The notes under the pieces were generated by a model, which saw only the letters and a list, made by a program, of their open reading frames with translations, was not told the origin of the DNA and searched no databases. Of a stretch of DNA of 64,000 nucleotides, positions 16,861-24,910 are shown piece after piece (positions within the stretch are counted from its first letter, which is position 1; each line of letters opens with the position of its first letter). The translations under genes and the position numbers were made by a program. Source of the DNA: Streptomyces specialis (GTDB taxonomy: Bacteria; Actinomycetota; Actinomycetes; Streptomycetales; Streptomycetaceae); contig NZ_LN929838.1 in NCBI RefSeq assembly GCF_001493375.1, positions 62,001 to 126,000 of the forward strand, read 5' to 3'.

Positions 16861-17497
16861 TCAGGGAGTGGGCCCGCCCAGGTCTCGGATCTGTTGTTCG
16901 ACGCGGGTGGTGTCGGTGGCGCTGGCGGTGTGGCAGGCCAGGGCCTGGCGCAGCAGTTCGATCGCCCCGTCCGGGTTTCCCTGGCGGGCGGCGTCGTGGG
17001 CATCACCCACACCGAGCAGTTCGGTCCGGGCCTGCCGGTAGTACAGGCGGGCGTTGAGCCAGTCCTTGTTCGCTTCGGCGACCTGGCCCAGCAGGATGCC
17101 GGTCAGGGCCGCGCCGCGCCGGTAGCCGATGCCGGTGCGGATGCTGAGCGCTTCGCGCAGCGGCGAGCTGACCGTCGGGATAGTGGCCGGCGATCCCGCC
17201 CAGCCAGCGGGCCACCAGACCACTCTTCCCGCTGCCGGCCGGACCGTGCACCATCACCAGACACCGCACACCCGCCGCGTGGCGGGCGGCACGCACCCGT
17301 TCCAGCTCCGCCAGGGCACTGTCGCGGTCCACCCACGGCACCGGCGGCGCATCGAGCTGCCTGGGCACCGAACGCGCCCGCGGCGCCGGGTGCAGGTGGA
17401 CATCGCCATGGATGGCCCCGGCCTGCACCACCGCGCCGATGGCCGCGTGACCACCGACCTCATTGGCCGCCCCGCCGGGCGCGCCGTGCGCGGTCAC
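16861..17497 (-). pseudogene. NB-ARC/TPR protein with its middle missing
   Basis: The GTG at 17497 overlaps the upstream stop (GTGA). Residues 1-110 contain an IHGDVHLH-type N-terminal element, then WVDRDSALAELERV and a Walker A GPAGSGKSGLVARW, breaking off after GHYPDGQL. From about 17170 a different frame gives EALSIRTGIGYRRGAALTG and LYYRQARTELL, ending DLGGPTP at 16861. This is the TPR tail of the same protein class. About 300-400 residues of the ATPase and first TPRs are absent. It is either a real internal deletion with frameshift or an assembly collapse; no adapter string is visible at the joint. Confidence 0.6.
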
Positions 17498-18449
17498 CAC
17501 TGCTCACACGCGGGCAGCGGGAACAGGCCGCCGGTAACGGTCTTCCCGGTGACGGCCTGTTCACCGTGGGCGCGCAGGGCGGTGAGGGCGTCGTGGAGCT
17601 GTTCGTAGCCGGGCAGGGTCGTGTCCCGGCGCAGCCGCAGGGCCTCGGTCAGCCGCTGCCGCGCTACACCCGGGTGCCCGGCAGCGGCAGCCGCGGCACC
17701 GCGCACCGCCCGGCACGCGATCCGGCCCCACGGATGGTGCAGGGAGGTGAACTCCTGCTCCGCTTCCCGGAGGAGGACGTCGCCCTCGCGGCGGAATCCG
17801 CTGACGGCACGGGCGTAACCGAGGTGGGCCAGCGCCCACGCCGCCGCCGGACCGCCCCCCTGATGAGCCAGCCCGGCACGGGCCCGGGTCAGCCACACCA
17901 CCGCCTTATCCGCGTCGCCGGCGGCGAGCGCACTCAGCCCGGCCTCCACCCGCACCCGCGCCGCATCACGCGGACCACCACCGTTGTCCGCCAGCCGTAC
18001 TGCCGTGACCGACAGGTCCACCGCCAGCCCGGGGTCAGTGGTGCGGAACGCGCGGCCGGTCACAGCCAGAGCCCGCACCCGCAACCGCGGCGCGCGCAAC
18101 AGCCCCGGCCGCCCGGCCGCTTCCGCCGCGGCGCGCTCCCGCCCGTCATGCCCGCAGCGGGCCCGCATCAGCACGCCAAGCGACCGTTCGGTGTGGCCGG
18201 CCCCGGCCAGCGCGGCACCCAGGCCCAGCGCGAGGACCTGCGCCCCCTCGGTATCACCGGCAGCGCGGGCCTGTTCGAGCCCCAGCTCGAACAACCCCGT
18301 CCAGACGGAGTAGTCCCGCCAGTACTCCAGCAGCGGCGGCCCGGCCGCCTCCGCCAGACGCGCCGCGAGCAGGTACTCGCCCGCGCCGGCCGCCTCACGG
18401 ATCACCTCCGGCAGCATCCCCCGCCGCAACCCTCGTCGGCGGCAGCGTC
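17494..18449 (-). CDS. TPR-repeat protein, N-terminus cut off at an adapter-like junction
   Basis: About 311 residues remain from MLPEVIREAAGAGEYLLAAR to the stop at 17494. The content is helical repeats: EYWRDYSVWTGLFELGLEQA, AAALAGAGHTERSLGVLMRA, ALAHLGYARAVSGFRREGD. It resembles the TPR halves of AfsR-like or ATP-binding regulators. No real start codon with a ribosome binding site is seen. The frame simply emerges from the mosaic-end-like string at 18450-18468, so the N-terminal domain is probably lost from the assembly. The stop overlaps the next gene's GTG. Confidence 0.6.
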
Positions 18450-18906
18450 AGAGGCGTATAAGACACAGGTCCGGGCTGGTGCCGGGCTGGTCCAGATCGA
18501 CACCGCGCCGCAGCAACACCTCGGCGGCCAGCCCGAACAACAGCAGCGCCGTCGCCGCCGCGTCCAGGCCCCGGCCCAGGCTGCTGCCCTCAAGGACCGT
18601 GTCCGCCGTCAGCGCCCCGGCGCCCGCGGCCAGCGCGATCCCCGCACTCGCGGCACGGCCCGGACCGCCGCTGCGCCGCCACACCAGCGCCAGCAGCCAC
18701 ACCACGGCGGCCAGCGGCGCGGCCAGGCCCAGCACCGTGCCAACGGTGCCGGTCCACTCCCCGGGCCGCGCACCGTGCAGTTCGGCCAGGTGGATGGCCG
18801 AGGAGAACGCCGGCGGGCCGGCGCCCACCGCCAGCAGCGCCAGTACCTCGGCATACGCGCGTCGCCCAGTCAACACTGCAACGGCCGTTGTGGGTGGAGT
18901 CGTCAC
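18448..18906 (-). CDS. Membrane protein, C-terminus replaced by adapter-like sequence
   Basis: The GTG start at 18906 overlaps the stop of the small upstream membrane gene by 4 bases. The 152 visible residues have four hydrophobic segments: around 18-35 (AYAEVLALLAVGAGPPAF), 52-75 (TVGTVLGLAAPLAAVVWLLAL), 90-105 and 122-138 (AATALLLFGLAAEVLLRR). The last eight codons (DLCLIRL and stop) derive from the mosaic-end-like string, so the true end is unknown. The operon context with a tiny membrane protein and TPR genes recalls plasmid-transfer spd clusters, but I cannot assign a family. Confidence 0.55.
   Translation of the reverse strand: MTTPPTTAVAVLTGRRAYAEVLALLAVGAGPPAFSSAIHLAELHGARPGEWTGTVGTVLGLAAPLAAVVWLLALVWRRSGGPGRAASAGIALAAGAGALTADTVLEGSSLGRGLDAAATALLLFGLAAEVLLRRGVDLDQPGTSPDLCLIRL
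18450..18468 (+). other. Near-perfect Nextera mosaic end at a gene-gene joint
   Basis: AGAGGCGTATAAGACACAG matches the Tn5 mosaic end at 16 of 19 bases. On its left a TPR gene lacks its start. On its right a membrane-protein gene ends in codons supplied by the string itself (LCLIRL then stop). Confidence 0.7.
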
Positions 18907-19061
18907 GGGTGCATCACCCGCCCGACAGCGGCGAAAGCCAGAACCAGCACGCCGCACACCACATACAGCACCATCAGCACGGACCCGCTCAGCAGAGCCA
19001 GGCGCGCCGCGCGACGCGGGCGCCTGCCCGGCGCCGCCGGGCCACCACGCGCGGAAAACAT
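18903..19061 (-). CDS. Small single-pass membrane protein
   Basis: 52 residues from MFSARGGP. A positively charged N-terminus (RRPRRAARL) precedes one membrane segment (ALLSGSVLMVLYVVCGVLVLA) and a short tail ending VMHP. Its stop overlaps the GTG of the next membrane gene (GTGA), which supports it as real despite no clear ribosome binding site directly in front of the ATG. Function unknown. Confidence 0.5.
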   Translation of the reverse strand: MFSARGGPAAPGRRPRRAARLALLSGSVLMVLYVVCGVLVLAFAAVGRVMHP

Positions 19062-19256
19062 CGTCGGGGGAAAGATGACGTACTCCCAATCAGCAACGTA
19101 GGAAAGAAGGCCGTGCGGGACGCGACACCGCACGGAAAGAGAGGGAAGACGAGGGGCCCCGGGGGCTCGACTTCGGTATCCGGCCCTCCTCCGGGGCAGG
19201 CGGGGCACCGTTCCGGCGGCCTGTTCAAGGAGACGGCCGGGCGTTCGTTGTCGCGG

Positions 19257-19730
19257 TCACGCTCCGGCGGGATCCGTACCGCGCTGAGCGCGGGGATCGG
19301 TCGCGTCCGGCACGGGGACCGTGCACCAGGTGCGTGGTCCGTCCGTCCCCCAGGAGCCGGACAGCGCCTGGACGATGACCATCCCCCGCCCGCCCTCCGC
19401 TTCCGGGCCCACCTGTCTGACGTACGCCCGCGAGGGAGTCCCGTCGTCCACCGCGAGGAACAACTCGCCGTCGCCGTAGGCGAGCAGCACCCCGACCTGC
19501 TCGCCCTGCCCGTGCCGGACGGCGTTCGTGACCAGTTCGCTGATCAGCATCTCCACCGTGTCGACCAAACGCCCCAGCCCCCACTCCCTGAGCGCCGCGA
19601 CGCCCAGGTGACGCGCCTGCTTCACGCGGTGCGGCTCCGGCGGGAACTCCAGGGTGATGCTGCTGGGAAGGGGGCTGGTACGGGGTACGTGCCGCCGGGC
19701 GGGGGCTGCTGTGGTGTGGCCCATCGTCAT
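19257..19730 (-). CDS. HATPase_c ATP-binding protein (RsbW/anti-sigma-like)
   Basis: 157 residues from ATG 19730 (MTMGHTTAAP), with GGAGCG in front. It is a GHKL ATP-binding domain: N-box ISELVTNAVRHG (63-74), a D-G-x-x-S element in VDDGTPSRAYVRQ, and the G2 loop GRGMVIVQALSGSWG. These single-domain ATPases are abundant in streptomycetes, where they act as anti-sigma kinases or partners of DUF397/XRE proteins. The start region lies in a 37-base exact repeat with 22262-22298, and a mosaic-end-like string sits 29 bases upstream, so its true upstream neighbour is uncertain. Confidence 0.82.
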   Translation of the reverse strand: MTMGHTTAAPARRHVPRTSPLPSSITLEFPPEPHRVKQARHLGVAALREWGLGRLVDTVEMLISELVTNAVRHGQGEQVGVLLAYGDGELFLAVDDGTPSRAYVRQVGPEAEGGRGMVIVQALSGSWGTDGPRTWCTVPVPDATDPRAQRGTDPAGA

Positions 19731-19736
19731 CTCGCT
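19700..19736. repeat. 37-base exact repeat, copy 1
   Basis: It covers the start codon and first codons of the HATPase gene (coding sense MTMGHTTAAP). The identical 37 bases recur at 22262-22298, in front of the CPBP protease gene. Flanks differ on both sides. Confidence 0.85.
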
Positions 19737-19758
19737 CCTGCTGGCCCCGTGGTTTCGG

Positions 19759-19777
19759 AGAGGTCTAAAAGAGACAG
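19759..19777 (+). other. Mosaic-end-like string between two genes
   Basis: AGAGGTCTAAAAGAGACAG agrees with the Tn5/Nextera mosaic end at 16 of 19 bases. It supplies the last codon and stop of the 75-residue frame at 19765-19992 and lies just upstream of the HATPase gene. It is probably a false join. Confidence 0.65.
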
Positions 19778-19992
19778 CCCCCCTCCAGGCAGTGCAGCGA
19801 CCGCCACGCACCATCCCCGGCCCCCACCTCCATGTCCGTGCGGTCCCACGGGGAATGCAGAACACTCACCGCCTCCAGGACGCGGCGGGAATCCGCGTCC
19901 AGCCAGGTGATCGCCTCGGGCACAGTCAGCATGCGCAACTCTCCAGTCAACACAAAGTTCGGGGACGTCCGGCAATACAAGGGGCGGGTCAC
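19765..19992 (-). CDS. Small protein, probably truncated at the assembly joint
   Basis: 75 residues from the GTG at 19992, which overlaps the preceding stop (GTGA). It contains MLTVPEAITWLDADSRRVLE and VSVLHSPWDRTDMEVGAGDG. The final LF and stop come from the mosaic-end-like string. No family is recognised. Its position directly after a TPR gene suggests the same operon. Confidence 0.4.
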   Translation of the reverse strand: MTRPLYCRTSPNFVLTGELRMLTVPEAITWLDADSRRVLEAVSVLHSPWDRTDMEVGAGDGAWRSLHCLEGGCLF

Positions 19993-21277
19993 AGGACGCG
20001 GGTAGCGGCAGACAGCGACCGCGTGCTCAGCCAGGCCCGTGCCGCTTCCGTACTCCCCGGGGCAGCCCGCAAGGCACGCCCCAGACCCGCGCAGTGAGTG
20101 AAAGCGGAGGCGTCCCCGAGTTCGGAGAACCGTCGCTTCGCCCGCGCCAGTGCGTCATCGGACAGCTCCCGCTTGTCTGCCCAGGACAGGGCAAACGCCA
20201 GGGTCACCAGCGCCGTAGCCTCGCCCCGCAGATCACCGGCCCGCCAAACGCCGGGCACGCCTGGCCCAGTTCCGCCAGGGCATCCTCCTTGGCGCCAGCG
20301 GTCAGCAGCGCGATGCCCAGGTCTGCGCGGGTCCGGGCCGCGGCCCACGCCCACGCCTTCATGTCGCGGGCCTGCGGCTGATGCGGGTCCTGCTCCCACA
20401 GCGCCACCGCGCGGCGGAAGAACCGGGCGGCCTCATTGGCTTCGCCAGCCTGTTGGTAGGCCAGGCCCAGCCCGCGCAGGGCCGCGGCCTGGACCGGCAC
20501 GTCCCGCGCGGCGCGCGCCTGGTCCAGCGCCTCGTGCAGGTCCTCCAGCCCCGCCATCACGTCCAGGTCGGGGGCGCCGTGAGGCGCGGGCAGCGTCGGC
20601 GCCGGGGGGTGGTCGGTGGCCGCGAGGCCGATACCGCGCCGCACCAGCAGCACCCGTGCCGCCCGCTGCTGCCCGCACGCCCCGGCCGCCTCCACGGCCA
20701 AGTCGTGGATCTGCGCCCACACTTCCGGCTCCGCCCAGGACAGCGCCAGCGGCCCCAAGGCGTCGACCAGTTGCCACACCACCTGCGGCAGCCCGGCGGC
20801 GTGCGCCGCGTGGACCGCATCGGCCAGCGCCGCACGGTGTGCCGCCAGCCACACCGTCGCCGACCACGGCGTGCCGATCCGCGGCTCGACCGGCGGCACA
20901 TGCCGGTACTCCCGCGGTAGACCAAACACCTCCGGCTCCGGCGACAGCCGGTGTTGCGCCGCTGTCGCGTTCATCAGCAGCCAGTCCAGCCACCGCCGCA
21001 GCACCACCTCCCGCTCCCCGGGCGGCAGCTTCCCCGCCCAGTCCCGGGCGTGCCCCCGCAACCCGAGCGGGATCGCGTACACCTCCCCGGACTGCGCGAC
21101 CAGCCCCGCCCCGGCCAGCCGCTCCAGCAGCCGGCCGGTGTCCTGGACATACCGCCCGCACACCGCCGCGACGTCCCACCGGTCCCACACACCGTCGGGC
21201 AGCACACCCAGCCGCTGATACACCTCCTGGGCCCGCCACGGCACCACGCACATCGGCGTGGCCAGGGATTCAGTCAC
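19989..21277 (-). CDS. TPR-containing NB-ARC-like C-terminal protein, frameshifted
   Basis: The GTG at 21277 (MTESLATPMCVVPW) is preceded by GGAG at a good distance. Residues 1-350 run in one frame: a winged-helix-like part (VLPDGVWDRWDVAAVCGRYV), then TPRs (LRGLGLAYQQAGEANEAARF). At about 20240 the match moves by one base into the frame DLRGEATALVTLAFALSWAD, which continues to the stop at 19989 and so completes the last TPRs. One indel near the string TGCCCGGCGTTTGG would restore it. No P-loop is present, so it represents the half after an NB-ARC ATPase or a stand-alone TPR protein. Confidence 0.6.
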
Positions 21278-21422
21278 TTTCGACAACTCCACACACCCCG
21301 CGCAACAGCCCGCGGGAACGAAGGGAAAAGGGAGGAGGCCGCCGGAACCCCCGGAGGACGACACGGACCCCGGGCCGGGACGTGCCGCTGGCGGCCGGCG
21401 ACCCGCACGTGGTGAGGCGGCA

Positions 21423-21620
21423 TCACGCGCCCCACGACACGGGCGAGGCGTAGAGGTACGCGGCCGGGCCTGGGTCGCACGGGCGGCTGCCGGGCGGCAG
21501 GGCGGGGGCGCGGACCCGGGCGTCGCCGCTGTTCGGGCATGCCGCCGCCAGCCCGCCGGCCATCACGAGCCCGGCCAGCACAGCGGCTACCGCCACCCGC
21601 CGCGAGAAGGCGCGGCTCAC
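21423..21620 (-). CDS. Small secreted lipoprotein-like protein
   Basis: 65 residues. N-terminus MSRAFSRRVAVAAVLAGLVM leads to LAAAC, a plausible lipobox (Cys at 28), and a short Pro-rich mature part with one more Cys. Its start overlaps the CPBP gene stop by 4 bases, which supports co-translation. Function unknown. Confidence 0.55.
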   Translation of the reverse strand: MSRAFSRRVAVAAVLAGLVMAGGLAAACPNSGDARVRAPALPPGSRPCDPGPAAYLYASPVSWGA

Positions 21621-22261
21621 CGGCCGGCCCCCTCACGCCCGCCGTCGCGCCCGGCGGATGCGACGGCGGCTTCACCGCCCCCGGCATCAGGCTGGTCGCC
21701 GGTCGCCGCGGCCTCGGCGTCGGCGCGGGGGTCCGGCCCGCCGGGAACAGGACGCCGGGTGGTCTCCAGCCGCCGCAGCGCGGCGGCGGCCATCACCACG
21801 GCGAGCGCGGTCACCGCCGCCTCCCGGGGCCGGTCCGTGACGCCCAGCGACACCAGCGCGTCGCCGCCCCGGGCGTCGTAGACCAGATGGACCAGGATCA
21901 GCGGCATGACGCGGCCGTAGCGCGCGAACAGCCAGGCCGCGCCGGCGCCCACGATCGTGACGCCCAGGCCCGCGCCGACGCCGAGATACAGGTGGCACAC
22001 CCCCCGGACGACGGCGGCGACCACCAGCGCCTCCCACAGCGGGCGGCGGGCCGCGCTCAGCAGCACCACCACCGCCGCAGCGCACACCAGCTCCTCCACC
22101 ACGGACGTCCACAGGTAGACGGCCAGCCGCTCGGCATCCGAGGCGAACCCCAAGTGGGCCTGCTGATCGGCCAGGGCCGGGACGGGCAGCAGATCGGCCA
22201 GCAGGCCCCAGGCCAGGACACCGGCCAGGATCAGCGCGGCCATCGCCCCGCCCACCACCAC
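21617..22261 (-). CDS. CPBP-family intramembrane metalloprotease (CAAX-protease-like)
   Basis: 214 residues from a GTG cluster at 22261. Hydrophobic segments alternate along the first 185 residues. The family motifs are the Glu-Glu pair in TSVVEELVCAAAV, the Arg/His in AVVRGVCHLYLG and the last His in LILVHLVYDARGG. The usual Arg four residues after the Glu pair is an Ala here, so activity is uncertain. The C-terminus is a long acidic/Pro tail. The 37-base repeat abuts the start, so one or more N-terminal helices may be missing. It is coupled to the small lipoprotein downstream. Confidence 0.65.
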   Translation of the reverse strand: MVVGGAMAALILAGVLAWGLLADLLPVPALADQQAHLGFASDAERLAVYLWTSVVEELVCAAAVVVLLSAARRPLWEALVVAAVVRGVCHLYLGVGAGLGVTIVGAGAAWLFARYGRVMPLILVHLVYDARGGDALVSLGVTDRPREAAVTALAVVMAAAALRRLETTRRPVPGGPDPRADAEAAATGDQPDAGGGEAAVASAGRDGGREGAGR

Positions 22262-22298
22262 CGGGGGCTGCTGTGGTGTGGCCCATCGTCATCTCGCT
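22262..22298. repeat. 37-base exact repeat, copy 2
   Basis: Identical to 19700-19736. Here it lies directly in front of the CPBP gene and in coding sense still reads GAGATGACGATGGGC, a good start site with no matching gene behind it. This suggests a mis-join or a deleted HATPase gene copy. Confidence 0.85.
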
Positions 22299-22401
22299 GT
22301 CTGATTCGCTGCCGAGGCGGGGCAGCTCGGGGTGAGCGGCACGCAGGGTCGAGCCGGAAGAAACAGGGGGATGGCTGATGCCTTCGCGGGAGGACGGCAG
22401 G

Positions 22402-22887
22402 CTAGGGGGCGCCGGGGCCGTGGCCGACGAGGAGCGGTACGCCCGGCTCTTCCGAGGTGAGCGAGCGCAGGGCGCTCGTGATGCGCCAGGCGGTGTACGG
22501 CGCGACCATGCCGTCCAGCGACGCGGGAGGGACCCAGCGGTAGGAGGTGAGTTCCGCGCTCAGCGTGATCGAGGTCCCGTCATCGAGGACGCCACCGTCG
22601 AAGACGGCGTTGATCCCTTCCGCCGACGTGCCGTTGGCGGGTACATGATGAAGAACCAGCACGCGGCCGGGCACGACGTGCAATCCGGTCTCCTCCAAAA
22701 CCTCTCGCTGACACGCGACCGGGACCGGTTCGTTCTGCTTGGCACAGCCCCCCGGCAGCCCCCACCGCGCGCGGCCGGACCGGTAGCTCTTCTCCACCAG
22801 CAGAATGTCGCCAATCGGGTTGCGAAACAGGGCGAGCGCTCCGAGGCGCCGTCGCGGAGGGTCGGTGAAGTCCTCTTCGGTGTGCAC
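22402..22887 (-). CDS. NUDIX hydrolase
   Basis: 161 residues from the GTG at 22887, preceded by AGGAAGG 11 bases away. The Nudix box is complete: G47, then five residues, Glu, seven residues and REVLEETG (61-68). FRNPIGDILLVEKSY before it and the strand YRWVPPASLDGMV after it complete the fold. It would hydrolyse a nucleoside diphosphate linked to a moiety X; the substrate cannot be told. It is monocistronic and reads toward the CPBP gene. Confidence 0.85.
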   Translation of the reverse strand: MHTEEDFTDPPRRRLGALALFRNPIGDILLVEKSYRSGRARWGLPGGCAKQNEPVPVACQREVLEETGLHVVPGRVLVLHHVPANGTSAEGINAVFDGGVLDDGTSITLSAELTSYRWVPPASLDGMVAPYTAWRITSALRSLTSEEPGVPLLVGHGPGAP

Positions 22888-23538
22888 CTGCTCTTTACCT
22901 TCCTGCGTAATAGAGATGGGGCTGGTGCCTGTGCGATCGGGAGAGGGAGCGCCGCTGCTGCCTTCTGCGGGGCGGGAGGCCGTTGCTTGCGGCGCCGTTC
23001 CCCGCGGCCCCGGTACGGGAGTTGACGAGCCGGGCCACGGCGGCCTCCCGCCCCGCACGCCGGATGAGCCCGGCCGGGTGTCGCGACCACCGAGTTGCGG
23101 CGTGGTCTCACCTGAATGCGCGGAGCGGCGGGTTGGAGACGAAGCGGGAGCTCCGTGGCGTGCTCGCGGACTGCTGAGGCTCCCTGTGATGGGTGCACCG
23201 TCCGGCCGGTGGCTTGTGACGCGGGGGGCCGCCGGTCTTTGGGAGGTGGTCGGCCCGGAGCCGTGATGTAGGGACATAGCGGTGGTCCTCGTCATCGATG
23301 CGGAGACGCGGAGCGCGCTCAGGAACTCAGCGTGATCTTGCGAGTTCCTTGAGTTGCAACTGATCGGAGTATGGCACTCGACCCTCTCTCCGTGTAACGC
23401 TCACAGCGCAAGTGTCCGCATGGCCGTTTCCGAGGTTGATCTCCGCTCGCTATCGCCCCAGGCTTGTTCCGCCGTGTAACTTCCCTATGGCTGCACACTG
23501 GCGATGACACTGGTCGCGCTCGTCCAAGGGAGCACGCA
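22888..23538. other. 650-base divergent intergenic region
   Basis: It separates the NUDIX gene (left, minus) from the XRE/DUF397 pair (right, plus). No open frame here convinces me. The direct repeat CCGTGTAAC occurs at about 23390 and 23475 in front of the XRE gene and might be a regulator site. No stem-loop of note was found. Confidence 0.4.
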
Positions 23539-24426
23539 ATGACGGACAGGTCGGATGAGACGGCCGACGAGGCAGGGCCCACGGCGCGGCGCCGACAACT
23601 GGGAATCCGTCTGCTGGCGCTGCGCGAAGCAGTCGGCATGACAGCCGAGGCCGCCGGCGAAGCGGCCGGAATGTCGAAAGCCACCGTCAGTAGATACGAG
23701 CGCGCCAAGAGCAATGTGCGATGGAATCAGGTCGACCAGCTCTGCAGAGTTTACGGAGCGGCCGACGAGGAACGAGCGGCTCTGGTCGAGCTGGCGAAGA
23801 ACTCCAAGGTCACCGACGGCTGGTGGATCCCCTACCAAGGCAAGCTGCCCGGTCCCATGCGGCTGTTGCTCGCCATGGAGAACGAAGCTCCGCGCATCAG
23901 CCAGTACACCGGGAGCGTGGTTCCCGGCCTCCTGCAAACCATGGAGTACGCACGGGCCATCAAGGCAACGCCCGCCAGCGCCCTCCCGCCGCAGGATGTC
24001 GACGAGTACCTGGCCGTGAGGATGCAACGGCAACAGGTCCTCAACCGCCAGGGCCCACCGACGTATCAGGTGGTGCTGGACGAGGCTGTCATCCGCCGTA
24101 GCGTCGGCGGGCCGAACGTCATGGCCGCTCAGCTCGACCACCTGCTTCAGCGAGGCCGGGAGCCGCACATCAACCTTCAGGTGCTGCCCTACACGGCCGG
24201 TGCGTACAGCGCCGCACTCAACAGTTTCATTGTTTATGGCGGACCGGACCCATCCCTGGACGTCATTTTCATCGAGACACTGGCAGGCTCTCTGTTCCTG
24301 GAGGAATCCGGGGCTCGGGAGCAGTACGCCAGCGCTATCGCGTTCCTGCGCGAACAGGCGCTGGACACCGATTCTTCGGCGGAACTGATCGCCGAGGCCA
24401 GCAAGATGCACATGCAGAACCGTTAA
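23539..24426 (+). CDS. XRE-family regulator with DUF5753 (WhiJ-like)
   Basis: 295 residues, ATG with AAGGGAG in front. HTH at about 20-75 (AEAAGEAAGMSKATVSRYER), then the DUF5753 domain from about 105: GWWIPYQGKLP, YTGSVVPGLLQTMEYARAI, VVLDEAVIRRSVGG, LQVLPYTAGAY, and the FIETLAGSLFLEE strand. These regulators work with a small DUF397 partner, which follows 15 bases downstream. Known relatives (the WhiJ/BldB context) repress development or antibiotic genes. Full length, no defects. Confidence 0.92.
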   Translation: MTDRSDETADEAGPTARRRQLGIRLLALREAVGMTAEAAGEAAGMSKATVSRYERAKSNVRWNQVDQLCRVYGAADEERAALVELAKNSKVTDGWWIPYQGKLPGPMRLLLAMENEAPRISQYTGSVVPGLLQTMEYARAIKATPASALPPQDVDEYLAVRMQRQQVLNRQGPPTYQVVLDEAVIRRSVGGPNVMAAQLDHLLQRGREPHINLQVLPYTAGAYSAALNSFIVYGGPDPSLDVIFIETLAGSLFLEESGAREQYASAIAFLREQALDTDSSAELIAEASKMHMQNR

Positions 24427-24441
24427 CTAGCGAGGACATCC

Positions 24442-24645
24442 GTGGCCGACAAGCGCCAGCCCGAGTGGTTCAAAAGTTCTTACAGCGGCACGCCGAACAA
24501 TGAGTGCGTGGAGTGCGCGAGTACGCTGCACCACGTCCTGGTCCGCGACTCCAAGGATCCCGAGGGCCCGCACTTCAGCATCTCCCCCCAGGCATGGGGT
24601 CAGTTCACCAAGGCGCTTCGCGCCAACACCCTTCCGGTGCTCTGA
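24442..24645 (+). CDS. DUF397 protein, partner of the XRE regulator
   Basis: 67 residues, GTG start with AGCGAGGA 7 bases upstream. It has the DUF397 hallmarks: W-F-K-S-S-Y-S at the start, a central N-x-C-V-E-C and VLVRDSKDPEGP, then FSISPQAWGQFTKAL. These tiny proteins bind or antagonise the DUF5753 regulator encoded next to them. Confidence 0.92.
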   Translation: MADKRQPEWFKSSYSGTPNNECVECASTLHHVLVRDSKDPEGPHFSISPQAWGQFTKALRANTLPVL

Positions 24646-24910
24646 CAAGTCGATACCGCCGGAAGTCGGCCCGGAACCCTCCCCGAGGGCTCCGGGCCAA
24701 CTCACGCCGCCCTCACGACCGCAGCGGCCACAGGCGGGCGCGCCGCCGTGCGGCACACCATGCCGAATCCGTCGTCCTCCGCTTCGTTGTCCCGCACGAC
24801 GTGCGGGTAGGACCCCAGTCAGTCCACCGACATCCGGTGGAACCAGCCCGGTGATGCGGACACAAGCGCTGGTGTCCGCTGTCCGCATCAGAACACCGAG
24901 AGGAAAGGCC

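Noticed and set aside
16045..19101. Plus-strand open frame of 1018 codons
   Set aside because: Runs antisense through several minus-strand genes and across two adapter-like strings; no plausible protein.
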